Source of the DNA: an uncultured Roseburia sp.
Lineage (GTDB): Bacteria; Bacillota; Clostridia; Lachnospirales; Lachnospiraceae
Reading direction: 5' to 3'
DNA: 8,868 nucleotides
NCBI GenBank assembly: GCA_947384095.1
Contig: CANDFU010000048.1
Location: 1 to 8,868 of the forward strand
Position numbers and translations under genes: made by a program. Shown in pieces: positions 1 to 6,473 of the stretch. Below the pieces are notes generated by a model. That model was not told the origin of the DNA. It made no database searches and saw nothing but the letters and a program-made list of their open reading frames with translations. The number at the start of each line of letters is the position of its first letter. The first letter of the stretch is position 1.

Positions 1-724
1 CGGGACCGTACCGCTGCAGCAGATACCGTTCCACCTCATGAAACGTTTTATACTCACGCGAGGCGAACGTGATGGAACGCGGCGGCTGCACGACCGGGAG
101 CGGAAGGATCTCCCTCTCGTATCCGGCCTCCCCGAACAGGCTGCAGACTGCACGCACTTCTCCATCGTTCCATGCGGTAATCTTTTTTTTTAACATCTTC
201 ATCATGCCCCTGCGCATGCCTTCCGGCGTTGCGGCGAGAATCAGACGCGTAAGAAAACGCATCAGACGCCCTTTGTTCTTTGTCGGATGATGGTATACAT
301 ATAAATAATAAATCTTTGAACTGATATTCTGTATCTTTCTCAGAAACCCGCTCTCGGGCACCCCGTCCAGCGGATGTATGTCGATCTTTACCGCCCCCCG
401 ATACCCTTTCCCATCCACCACGCGCCCGTCGTAGAGGTGTCCGACCGGCGCGTCCGGATACGTCTCATTCTCCGCAGGAAGATACTGAAACTCCCCGATC
501 CGGTTGCCCCGGGCCGCCAGAATATGCTCCATCTTCTCAAAATCCGCCCGCAGCATCGCGGCGTCGATATCGTCATCCCAGGGGATAAACCCACCATGCC
601 GGACGGCGCCCAGCGCCGACCCGCCCACGAGGAAAACCGTAAGATGCTCTTTTTCTGCCAGGCCGTAAAATGCGTCATACATTTCAAGCAGCCGGTCCTG
701 CAGTTTTTCCAATCCGGACTCCAT
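1..724 (-). CDS. LicD family phosphotransferase (3' end cut by the window edge)
   Basis: LicD-family proteins transfer phosphocholine or a related phospho-group from a nucleotide-activated donor onto cell-surface glycans such as teichoic acid or capsule; the acceptor here is unknown. There are 241 visible codons, from ATG at 724 to the edge, with no stop. The hallmark is at residues 34-54: GGSALGAVRHGG followed by FIPWDDDID, a nucleotidyltransferase-like Gly-Gly...Asp-Asp-Asp-x-Asp site, then RADFEKM at 59-65 and IDIHPLDGVP at 114-123. The visible end, at YLLQRYGP, is where the family's C-terminal part begins, so probably only a few dozen residues are missing. An in-frame TGA at 737-739 lies just upstream, so the ATG at 724 is the first possible ATG; a GGGGG run at 731-735 may act as the ribosome site. 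It is last in the visible gene order, 54 nt after the GT4 gene, with its own promoter-like sequence. The family call is secure; the substrate is not. Confidence 0.93.
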   Translation of the reverse strand, partial: MESGLEKLQDRLLEMYDAFYGLAEKEHLTVFLVGGSALGAVRHGGFIPWDDDIDAAMLRADFEKMEHILAARGNRIGEFQYLPAENETYPDAPVGHLYDGRVVDGKGYRGAVKIDIHPLDGVPESGFLRKIQNISSKIYYLYVYHHPTKNKGRLMRFLTRLILAATPEGMRRGMMKMLKKKITAWNDGEVRAVCSLFGEAGYEREILPLPVVQPPRSITFASREYKTFHEVERYLLQRYGP

Positions 725-738
725 ATAAAACCCCCGTC

Positions 739-767
739 ATTTTATCACATCACTTTTTTAAAGTCAA
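739..767 (-). promoter_or_regulatory. Probable sigma-A promoter upstream of licD
   Basis: On the minus strand a -35 box TTGACT (762-767, 5 of 6 consensus bases) and a -10 box TAAAAT (739-744, 5 of 6) are separated by exactly 17 nt. The -10 box is preceded by TG one base upstream (746-747), the extended -10 arrangement. The boxes lie in the only gap above 20 nt in the window, between the GT4 stop (779) and the licD ATG (724). The expected start of transcription, about 730-734, leaves a leader of only some 6-10 nt, partly removing the GGGGG ribosome site. The promoter is therefore good by sequence but would make a nearly leaderless transcript. I see no terminator hairpin in 725-778, so read-through from the operon is also likely. 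Confidence 0.6.
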
Positions 768-778
768 ACCTGCGCCCT

Positions 779-1972
779 TTACGGCGAAAATAATTCCAGA
801 ATATCACGCTCGATTTTTTCGCGGCTGTAATAACGCTCAATATATGCGCGGGCATTCCGCCCGATCCGTCTCCGCTCTTCTTCCGCTTCCGGCCGCAGGT
901 AATATTCCAGCTTTTCAGCGATTTTTTCCTTGTCCGCAATAATCAGCTCCCGCCCGGTCACGTTCTTTAGCCCGTCCGCCCCCACAGGGGTCGTCAGGAC
1001 CGTACACCCCAGATACATCGCCTGCACAATCTTGTTCTGCAGCCCCGAGCCGCTGATCATCGGCGCGATCACAATCGACGCCTCCTGCAGATATTTCGCA
1101 GGATTTTTCACAAATCCCAGCAGCCGGATACCGTCTGTCTGTTCCAGTTTTCGGATCTCTGCCGTCGCATTGCCTCCGATAATCCGGAACTGTAGTTCCG
1201 GATACCGGCGTTTCAGCCTGTGATAACTATTCTTTACAAAAAAAAGCACGGCGTCCACATTCGGCGCATAATTCATTTTTCCCATAAACGCAACGGTATA
1301 CTCCTGCTTTTTTAGTTCCGGCTGATATCCATAATCAATCGCATAATTAAAGATCACTGACGGGCTGCAGTCCGCCTTGAGGTATTCGACGATATAATCC
1401 CTGTCGCGCTCCGAAATCAGAATGCTTTCATCCGCCTCCGAATAAGCCTCTCTCTCGTATCTGGCCATTCTACGATATTCCATCCCGTTCACCAGTTTCC
1501 GGATGCCGCGCGACGTCTGACAGGAATTGTAATAATTCAGCGTGATGGCGTCGATTCCGTCCAGAAATATCCGTTTTCCGCGCCGTTTTTCTTCTTTAAG
1601 GCCAGACACATACTGCATGGTCCTCACATGCATGCACAAAATATCGGAATATTCCCCGATGTGCGCATCCATCCACCTCTGCAGGGCATCCGAATAGAAA
1701 TATCCGATCTGCAGGGGCTGCTTTAAAAAGAGATACCCGCACACGGCCTGCGCGTATCTTCTCCACTTCGCAATCCGGAACGTTTCCACATGACTGCACT
1801 TTTCGTACAGCGGCCGCATGTCTTCTGCCTCTTTCCCCTCCTGCAGGTATAAAAGCGTGATGTCATATTTTTCAGAGAGAATCTCCAGAAACTGGTACAT
1901 TCTGATCTCACTTCCCGACTTAAGCGGGTAAGGCGCCCTGTAACAGAGCATTAAAAGTTTTTTTCTGCTCAT
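779..1972 (-). CDS. Family-4-type glycosyltransferase with Gln in place of the usual conserved Glu
   Basis: This 397-residue protein is a predicted cytoplasmic GT-B-fold glycosyltransferase transferring a sugar from a nucleotide donor to a growing glycan. The N-terminus, APYPLKSGSEIRMYQFLEIL (residues 13-32), has the Gly-rich loop pattern of the subgroup related to TIGR03087 (sugar transferases of exopolysaccharide loci). The C-terminal Rossmann domain starts near FMGKMNYAPNVDAVLFF and carries the donor-site segment SGSGLQNKIVQAM. In relatives this segment usually reads NKxxEAM; here codon 317 is CAG (1022-1024), giving Gln where Glu is expected. The ATG overlaps the TGA of the preceding GT2 gene by 4 nt (1969-1972), implying coupled translation, with AAGGA about 9 nt upstream as a weak ribosome site. 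The frame is otherwise intact and full length, so a diverged active enzyme is likelier than a pseudogene. Donor and acceptor cannot be read from the sequence. Confidence 0.9.
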   Translation of the reverse strand: MSRKKLLMLCYRAPYPLKSGSEIRMYQFLEILSEKYDITLLYLQEGKEAEDMRPLYEKCSHVETFRIAKWRRYAQAVCGYLFLKQPLQIGYFYSDALQRWMDAHIGEYSDILCMHVRTMQYVSGLKEEKRRGKRIFLDGIDAITLNYYNSCQTSRGIRKLVNGMEYRRMARYEREAYSEADESILISERDRDYIVEYLKADCSPSVIFNYAIDYGYQPELKKQEYTVAFMGKMNYAPNVDAVLFFVKNSYHRLKRRYPELQFRIIGGNATAEIRKLEQTDGIRLLGFVKNPAKYLQEASIVIAPMISGSGLQNKIVQAMYLGCTVLTTPVGADGLKNVTGRELIIADKEKIAEKLEYYLRPEAEEERRRIGRNARAYIERYYSREKIERDILELFSP

Positions 1973-2868
1973 CGCTCATATTCCTTCATCAGCTTCAGAA
2001 AAACCCGGTATGACCGCGTGATATGCGAAAAATAGAAAATCTTCGCATCACAGACGTCTTTCCGGATGGTTTTTGTCGTCACGGCCTCCTTGTGCACACA
2101 TGTCACTCTGGGCGAATACAGCATGGTCAGTCCCTTCTTTCCGGCAAGATAATACAGAATTTCTTCCTCTGCGTACAGAAACGTCTTATCATAAAAACCG
2201 TCCATTTCAGAAAAAAAATCCTGCGAAAAGACGAGGCAGCAGCCGTGTAGCAGCACGCCCTCTATCGTCTCCGCAACCCGGCTGTCCGCCGACACCTGCC
2301 GCCCGGCGACTTCCCGCGTGGCAGAAGGTTTCACGCCATCCGTCCCCCCGGCCGTCCCTTTCCACCCGATAACGCGGAGAAACTTAAAAACAACCGCTTT
2401 CGCCCAGGAAACAGCCACCTGTTTTCTCATATAATTCCGCGTATAGTTGCGCTCCCGCGCCACGGGATTAAAATGCTGCGACTTCCCGGCGTCGACGATG
2501 TCTCCGCCCAGAACCGCATAGGGCCTGTCCCGGTAAATCGCAAAAAGCTGCTCGCAGTAATCACTCTGCTCAAACAGGATATCGCTGTTTGCCACCACGA
2601 TAAACGCTGGATGGAATTGCTTTCTTGCATACCGGATACCCAGATTGTTGCCGCGCGCAAACCCCAGATTTTTTTCCGAAGCGATGACATGGACCCGCTT
2701 TTCCTCCGAAAAACGCTGTCTCAGCTTTTCCACGCTCTCATTTCCGGAACCGTTGTCCACAATGACAATGCGGATATCGGGATATGTCTGCGTGCGCAGA
2801 ATCGATAAGGCACAGGCTTCCGCCTCCATGTATGCCTTATAATTTAATATTACAAAAGTGACGTTCAC
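1969..2868 (-). CDS. Family-2 glycosyltransferase, rhamnosyltransferase-like
   Basis: This 299-residue GT-A enzyme is likely an inverting family-2 transferase that adds rhamnose or another hexose to a polysaccharide repeat. Visible motifs in order are FVILNYK at 5-11, VDNGS at 37-41, NLGFARGNN at 67-75, the metal-binding NSDI at 94-97, LHGCCLVF at 207-214, and an acidic GFYDKTFLYAEEE stretch at 224-236 where this family has its catalytic acid. The start is placed at GTG (2866-2868), not at the ATG 60 nt upstream (2926-2928), because GGGGGAG lies 6 nt before the GTG and protein homology begins at NVTFVILNYK. The upstream start would add 20 unrelated residues inside the preceding gene. Residues 171-200 form a Gly/Ser/Thr/Ala/Arg-rich insert encoded by unusually GC-rich DNA. 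The end overlaps the next gene by 4 nt. The family is secure; the sugar is a guess. Confidence 0.92.
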   Translation of the reverse strand: MNVTFVILNYKAYMEAEACALSILRTQTYPDIRIVIVDNGSGNESVEKLRQRFSEEKRVHVIASEKNLGFARGNNLGIRYARKQFHPAFIVVANSDILFEQSDYCEQLFAIYRDRPYAVLGGDIVDAGKSQHFNPVARERNYTRNYMRKQVAVSWAKAVVFKFLRVIGWKGTAGGTDGVKPSATREVAGRQVSADSRVAETIEGVLLHGCCLVFSQDFFSEMDGFYDKTFLYAEEEILYYLAGKKGLTMLYSPRVTCVHKEAVTTKTIRKDVCDAKIFYFSHITRSYRVFLKLMKEYER

Positions 2869-2874
2869 CGCATT

Positions 2875-2883
2875 CTCCCCCTT
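2875..2883 (-). promoter_or_regulatory. Ribosome binding site for the GTG start at 2868
   Basis: The minus strand reads AAGGGGGAG, with 6 nt between it and the GTG. It overlaps the TAA stop (2882-2884) of the upstream gene, so a ribosome finishing that gene sits on this site. It decides the GTG start over the ATG at 2928. Confidence 0.75.
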
Positions 2884-3826
2884 ACGTCTGTCCGATATAA
2901 TTCCTGCGGGCCACCACGTGATAGACACGTTTTAACAGATTCGGCTGTGACTCCCGGATCAGCATCCGCTTCATAAGCCTGTGCGCTTCCTTCGTCTCGC
3001 AGATTTCATCCGGAAAATACGTGATCGCATGATCGGTCTTAAGCCTGTGTTCAAAGACCGATTTTGCCTCGGCACCGCAGTGGGTACCGCTCCCGTCCCA
3101 CCCTTCGTTGTTTACAAGCGATTTTGCCGGGGAGAGGATAAAACCGTGCCGCCTGAAATTCGTCCAGTACCAGCGGATTGCCCAGGAATTTGTACCGGCA
3201 TCCGTCTGCTGCATCTTCATAATCTTATAAAAATCATAGGTATTATCGTAATTAAAGGCCCTGCGCAGCCGGCTGTCGGCAATCATATCCGTCCAGTCGC
3301 TGCAGACTGCGTCAAAATGCGCCCAGCGGTCCGCCCAGGTCGCCCATGACCAGCTCGTCCCCGTCAGCGTGTGAAAATAGCTCTCATACGGATAATCAGC
3401 GTCATCCCTGAAATGCGAAAATCCGGTAATCCCTGTGACAGCCTTCTCCTTCTCATACCGCTTAAGCCCGTCGTTCATAAAACGCAGGAAATAGCGGTTT
3501 GTCACCAGATCATCCTCCAGCACAATCACCCTGCCGAAACGCTTTACCACCTCCGTCACACCCTCGATGACATTGCGGGCCAGCCCGTAATTCTCCTCCC
3601 GCGCTATCAGCGTCACGGACGCAAACCCTGCCAGCTTCACCGCATAATTACGGATCGCCTGCACCTTCGCCGTGTCACTTTCCTTTTTCGCGGCGTCGGA
3701 ATAAATGAAAAGCTCCGTCTCATCCGCGAGCTCGTTAGCCGCAAGCGCCTCTATCGTTCTCACCGTATGTTCCGGCCGGTTATACGTAAACAGAATCACC
3801 GGGGCCGTCTTTCTTTTCTCACTCAT
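2882..3826 (-). CDS. GT-A-fold glycosyltransferase (GNT-I-like / family-2-like)
   Basis: This 314-residue protein is a predicted cytoplasmic GT-A transferase. It opens with APVILFTYNRPEHTVRTIEA (residues 8-27), the first beta strand and helix of the nucleotide-binding fold. NYGLARNVIEGV follows at 79-90, then VIVLEDDLV at 100-108. The Glu-Asp-Asp at 104-106 corresponds to the DxD metal site and matches the EDD of the eukaryotic N-acetylglucosaminyltransferase I fold. A Trp-rich segment GTSWSWATWADRW (156-168) is characteristic of bacterial relatives, and an acidic/aromatic WDGSGTHCG segment lies further on. Bacterial members are common in capsule and O-antigen clusters, but few have known specificity. 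The ATG (3824-3826) lies inside the epimerase gene's end, an 8-nt overlap, behind a GAGGGGG ribosome site; the TAA is followed 13 nt later by the GT2 start. The fold is confident; GlcNAc transfer is only a possibility. Confidence 0.9.
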   Translation of the reverse strand: MSEKRKTAPVILFTYNRPEHTVRTIEALAANELADETELFIYSDAAKKESDTAKVQAIRNYAVKLAGFASVTLIAREENYGLARNVIEGVTEVVKRFGRVIVLEDDLVTNRYFLRFMNDGLKRYEKEKAVTGITGFSHFRDDADYPYESYFHTLTGTSWSWATWADRWAHFDAVCSDWTDMIADSRLRRAFNYDNTYDFYKIMKMQQTDAGTNSWAIRWYWTNFRRHGFILSPAKSLVNNEGWDGSGTHCGAEAKSVFEHRLKTDHAITYFPDEICETKEAHRLMKRMLIRESQPNLLKRVYHVVARRNYIGQT

Positions 3827-4739
3827 ATTCCCCCTCGCTCCTCACCCAGTCCACATAATCCCCGACGCCCTCTTCCAGCTCTTTCTCACGGGCGTAGCCA
3901 ATGCTTTCCAGCAGGGAGATATCGGCCCGCCAGTTCTGCGGATCTCCGACTTTCGTCTCTCCGTTAAACGAGACAATACCCGCATCCGCCCCCAGCTTCT
4001 TCGCATAAATTTCTGCAAGAGCCCGGATCGATACTTCCTGGCCGTTTGCCACGTTAAATACCTCCTCCGGTCCGTCATAATCTAAAATCAGCGCGAGCGC
4101 CTTTAAAATATCCGATATGTGGATAAAATCCCGCGTCTCCTCCCCTGTGCCGAACAGCTCAATCTTTCCCGTACTCTGATATTTCTGAAAAATATCCCAC
4201 AAAATCTGCTTGCGTATCCCGCTTCCATAGGCGGAAAAAATGCGGACTGAACGAATCCGGTAACCGTGTACCCGGTTAAAATACCGGCACAATTCCTCGC
4301 ACATCAGCTTGTGCACCCCGTAAGGCGAGATGGGCGCCAGGGCGTCCCCTTCCCCGACCGGAAGCCGCGCCGGATTCCCATAGACGGCGGCACTCGAATA
4401 AAAAATGATCTTCGGCCTCTTCTCAAACGAACGCAGCGCCAGCAGAAGCTGATAAAGGCTGTGAAGATTGCCGTCAAGATCCGCCATCGGATTTACGACG
4501 GAGGCCCCGACATTGGCGCTGCCCGCACAGTGCAGAATGACGTCCGGCTGCACGTCTGTAAAAATCGCCGCGAGTTCCGCGGGGTTTTTTGACAGATTGC
4601 ACTGATAATACGAAACCGGCCCCGCGCCGCAATACTGCGCCGCGAGATCAATCCCCGTGATCTCATACTCCTTTTGAAAATATGCTTTGGCGTTCCTCCC
4701 GATAAAACCGTTGACGCCGGTGATAACCATCTTCTTCAT
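3819..4739 (-). CDS. NAD-dependent sugar-nucleotide epimerase/dehydratase (extended SDR)
   Basis: This 306-residue cytoplasmic enzyme belongs to the extended short-chain dehydrogenase group that converts nucleotide-linked sugars, for example by 4-epimerisation or dehydration, to supply donors to the neighbouring transferases. The Rossmann motif GVNGFIG (8-14) with Asp31 at the end of the second strand points to NAD rather than NADP. HCAG is at 70-73, SSAAVYG at 115-121, and the catalytic Tyr140-x-x-x-Lys144 lies in YGVHK. A substrate-domain segment RDFIHISD (203-210) is typical of UDP-glucose 4-epimerase and related enzymes. After the active site the sequence reads VRIFSAYGSG rather than the RYFN pattern of classical GalE, so I do not name it galE. 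It begins 15 nt after the GT-C-like gene, with AAAGG about 7 nt before the ATG, and overlaps the next gene by 8 nt. All catalytic residues are present. The exact reaction is open. Confidence 0.93.
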   Translation of the reverse strand: MKKMVITGVNGFIGRNAKAYFQKEYEITGIDLAAQYCGAGPVSYYQCNLSKNPAELAAIFTDVQPDVILHCAGSANVGASVVNPMADLDGNLHSLYQLLLALRSFEKRPKIIFYSSAAVYGNPARLPVGEGDALAPISPYGVHKLMCEELCRYFNRVHGYRIRSVRIFSAYGSGIRKQILWDIFQKYQSTGKIELFGTGEETRDFIHISDILKALALILDYDGPEEVFNVANGQEVSIRALAEIYAKKLGADAGIVSFNGETKVGDPQNWRADISLLESIGYAREKELEEGVGDYVDWVRSEGEYE

Positions 4740-4754
4740 AACGCCGCCTTTCTC

Positions 4755-6473
4755 TCACATTGGTTTCCAGACAATCTCTCCGCGGTAAGCACTTTTTCCC
4801 TTTATCTTCTTCTCCGAGACCTCATAATCGACGCCCCAGCAGTCCAGGTTCCAGAAAATACCCGTCATCTGGCTTCTCCTGCAATAAATCTGCACCGGCT
4901 TCTCCTCTGACGCCAGAAGCATTTCCTCCCTGTCCTGCCAGATTCCGGCAGAGAGATAAGCGCCCGCGGCCGGCGAAAGCAGGAAACAGGCCGTATTGCC
5001 GAAAACCAGTGCCAGAAACACCGCCGCGCCGGCCTTTTTATGCCAGGCCGTTTTCATATCCTTTGCCTCTCCGGCCCTTATCGCCAGAAACAGAAGCGCC
5101 GAGGGTACGAAAAAATAACTATATGCACTGTAGCGCGCCCACCAGCTTCCCGGCAGAAATAAAAGCATAACAACTGCCGTTGCGAGCACCGCAGCCCACT
5201 CCGTGAGCAGCACCCGCTCCCTGGCAAAGTATATCCGGACCAGCCGGACCGACAGAAGGAGCGAGACGAGAAAAATCCCGGCAAACCAGGGCCCCATCCC
5301 GCCAATCCGGGTATCCGTATACATACATTCCCTGATCTCCGAAAAAGAAAACGTAAACGGAATCTTTAAGACAGGCCCTGTTTCGGATGCGTTTGTCACA
5401 TTTTCCGTTTTGCCAAAAAAAGAAATAAGGCTCTTTTCCACGTTGCTCTTTCCCGCGAAGGTATTCGGCTCACTGTACGCCATGATGTCGACCGTCTCAT
5501 TTCCGCCTGCAAGCGGGTACAGCGGGCTCCCTTTCTCAAGAAAATTGCACACATAAGACGAATACCCGACAATGAGCACCGCAAAAGCCGCCGTCCCCGC
5601 AAACAATGCCGTCGATTTCAAAAACACCTCCGGAAGCCGCTTTTCCCTGGCTCCGAAGATCAGCCAGCACAGATAAATGGCAATACAGAAGAAACCGATA
5701 TATGCCGCCCCCGTAAACTTGATATTGATGCAGTAAACAATACTCGAACTTAAAAACAACAGCGGATACCGTTTTTTCAGATCACACTTTCCATCGCTCA
5801 GCATCAGCATTGCCAGGACACCCAGGAGCAGAAACAGGTACAGGTTCCCGTCAATATAAAAACTCTCCATCTGAGCCACCGTAACCGGCTGGAATACCGC
5901 CGCAGACGTGATGGCAAGGCGCCATCCTCTGCCGCTGACCCTGAGCGACAGATACCAGGACAAAATGCCGAAGACCGCGGCCGCAATCAGCAGATTGACC
6001 GCCTTGCCGATCTCGACATTGTGAAAACACGCTCCGAATACAGCCGAAATAATCCAGCCGCCGTTGGCGTAATGGTCGATCCACTTTGCATTGTACCGTA
6101 CCCCTTCTGTTATTTTAGCACCGGAAAGCACGGCTGTACAGTCGTTCCTCATCGGGTTCCAGCCGTCCATCAAAAGCCCCGTCGCCGTCTTATGGTACGT
6201 ATTTCCGTCCCAGTGGACATTAAACAGCAGAAAACTGAAAAGTATCGCCGCAGCCGTCGCCACAGCCAGGAGCAGGACGCCGCCTCTTCCGACCGGCGCT
6301 TCCTCCCGAAACCACCGGATATAGACAAGAAATGCCGCAACTGCCGCCGCCGGCAGCATCCATCCCCCGATCGTCCCCCCGGCAAAAAAGAAAAAAACGG
6401 GGATCAGAAGACACAGCATGATCCACAACAGCAGAAAAACAGAAACACCGGGCAGCATTTTTTTCTCTTTCAC
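4755..6473 (-). CDS. Multi-pass membrane protein, GT-C glycosyltransferase-like
   Basis: This 572-residue integral membrane protein has about 11-13 hydrophobic segments, for example at residues 10-31, 36-52, 64-85, 158-176, 210-226, 237-271, 287-308, 393-410, 423-440, 447-466 and 481-501. It also has a long extracytoplasmic-type loop (about 309-392) and a soluble C-terminal tail. The first large loop carries VHWDGNTYHK (86-95). An Asp in this position, just after the first membrane segments, is the usual catalytic site of GT-C enzymes, which use polyprenyl-phosphate sugars on the outer membrane face. A second conserved-looking stretch, GSWWARYSAYSYFF, is at 442-455. It does not resemble a Wzx flippase, and I cannot exclude a polymerase-like role. 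Start: GTG at 6471-6473, overlapping the preceding stop by 4 nt and lying 7 nt after GGAGGAGG; an internal ATG at codon 6 is the alternative. Donor and acceptor are unknown. Confidence 0.82.
   Translation of the reverse strand: MKEKKMLPGVSVFLLLWIMLCLLIPVFFFFAGGTIGGWMLPAAAVAAFLVYIRWFREEAPVGRGGVLLLAVATAAAILFSFLLFNVHWDGNTYHKTATGLLMDGWNPMRNDCTAVLSGAKITEGVRYNAKWIDHYANGGWIISAVFGACFHNVEIGKAVNLLIAAAVFGILSWYLSLRVSGRGWRLAITSAAVFQPVTVAQMESFYIDGNLYLFLLLGVLAMLMLSDGKCDLKKRYPLLFLSSSIVYCINIKFTGAAYIGFFCIAIYLCWLIFGAREKRLPEVFLKSTALFAGTAAFAVLIVGYSSYVCNFLEKGSPLYPLAGGNETVDIMAYSEPNTFAGKSNVEKSLISFFGKTENVTNASETGPVLKIPFTFSFSEIRECMYTDTRIGGMGPWFAGIFLVSLLLSVRLVRIYFARERVLLTEWAAVLATAVVMLLFLPGSWWARYSAYSYFFVPSALLFLAIRAGEAKDMKTAWHKKAGAAVFLALVFGNTACFLLSPAAGAYLSAGIWQDREEMLLASEEKPVQIYCRRSQMTGIFWNLDCWGVDYEVSEKKIKGKSAYRGEIVWKPM

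Noticed and set aside
388..687. 99-codon minus-strand frame at the left end
   Set aside because: It lies entirely inside the LicD gene in another frame. The LicD frame carries a clear catalytic signature, and this one is Arg/Trp/Ser-rich shadow sequence.
725..778. Possible terminator between the GT4 gene and licD
   Set aside because: The minus strand has an A-rich run and a G-run, but I find no stable inverted repeat followed by a T tract, so there is no support for an intrinsic terminator.
374..793. 139-codon plus-strand frame
   Set aside because: It is antisense to licD and crosses the promoter gap and the end of the GT4 gene; no domain or good ribosome site supports it.
1022..1972. Possible pseudogene status of the GT4 gene because of Gln317
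   Set aside because: The frame is full length with intact fold motifs on both sides and normal coupling to its upstream gene; a single substitution does not justify calling it broken.
2869..2928. Upstream ATG extension of the GT2 gene by 20 codons
   Set aside because: The extra residues overlap the previous gene, do not resemble GT2 N-termini, and a strong ribosome site precedes the GTG at 2868 instead.
3371..3967. 198-codon open frame on the plus strand
   Set aside because: It is antisense to the GT-A glycosyltransferase and the end of the epimerase, has no recognisable motif, and is explained as a shadow of their codon pattern.
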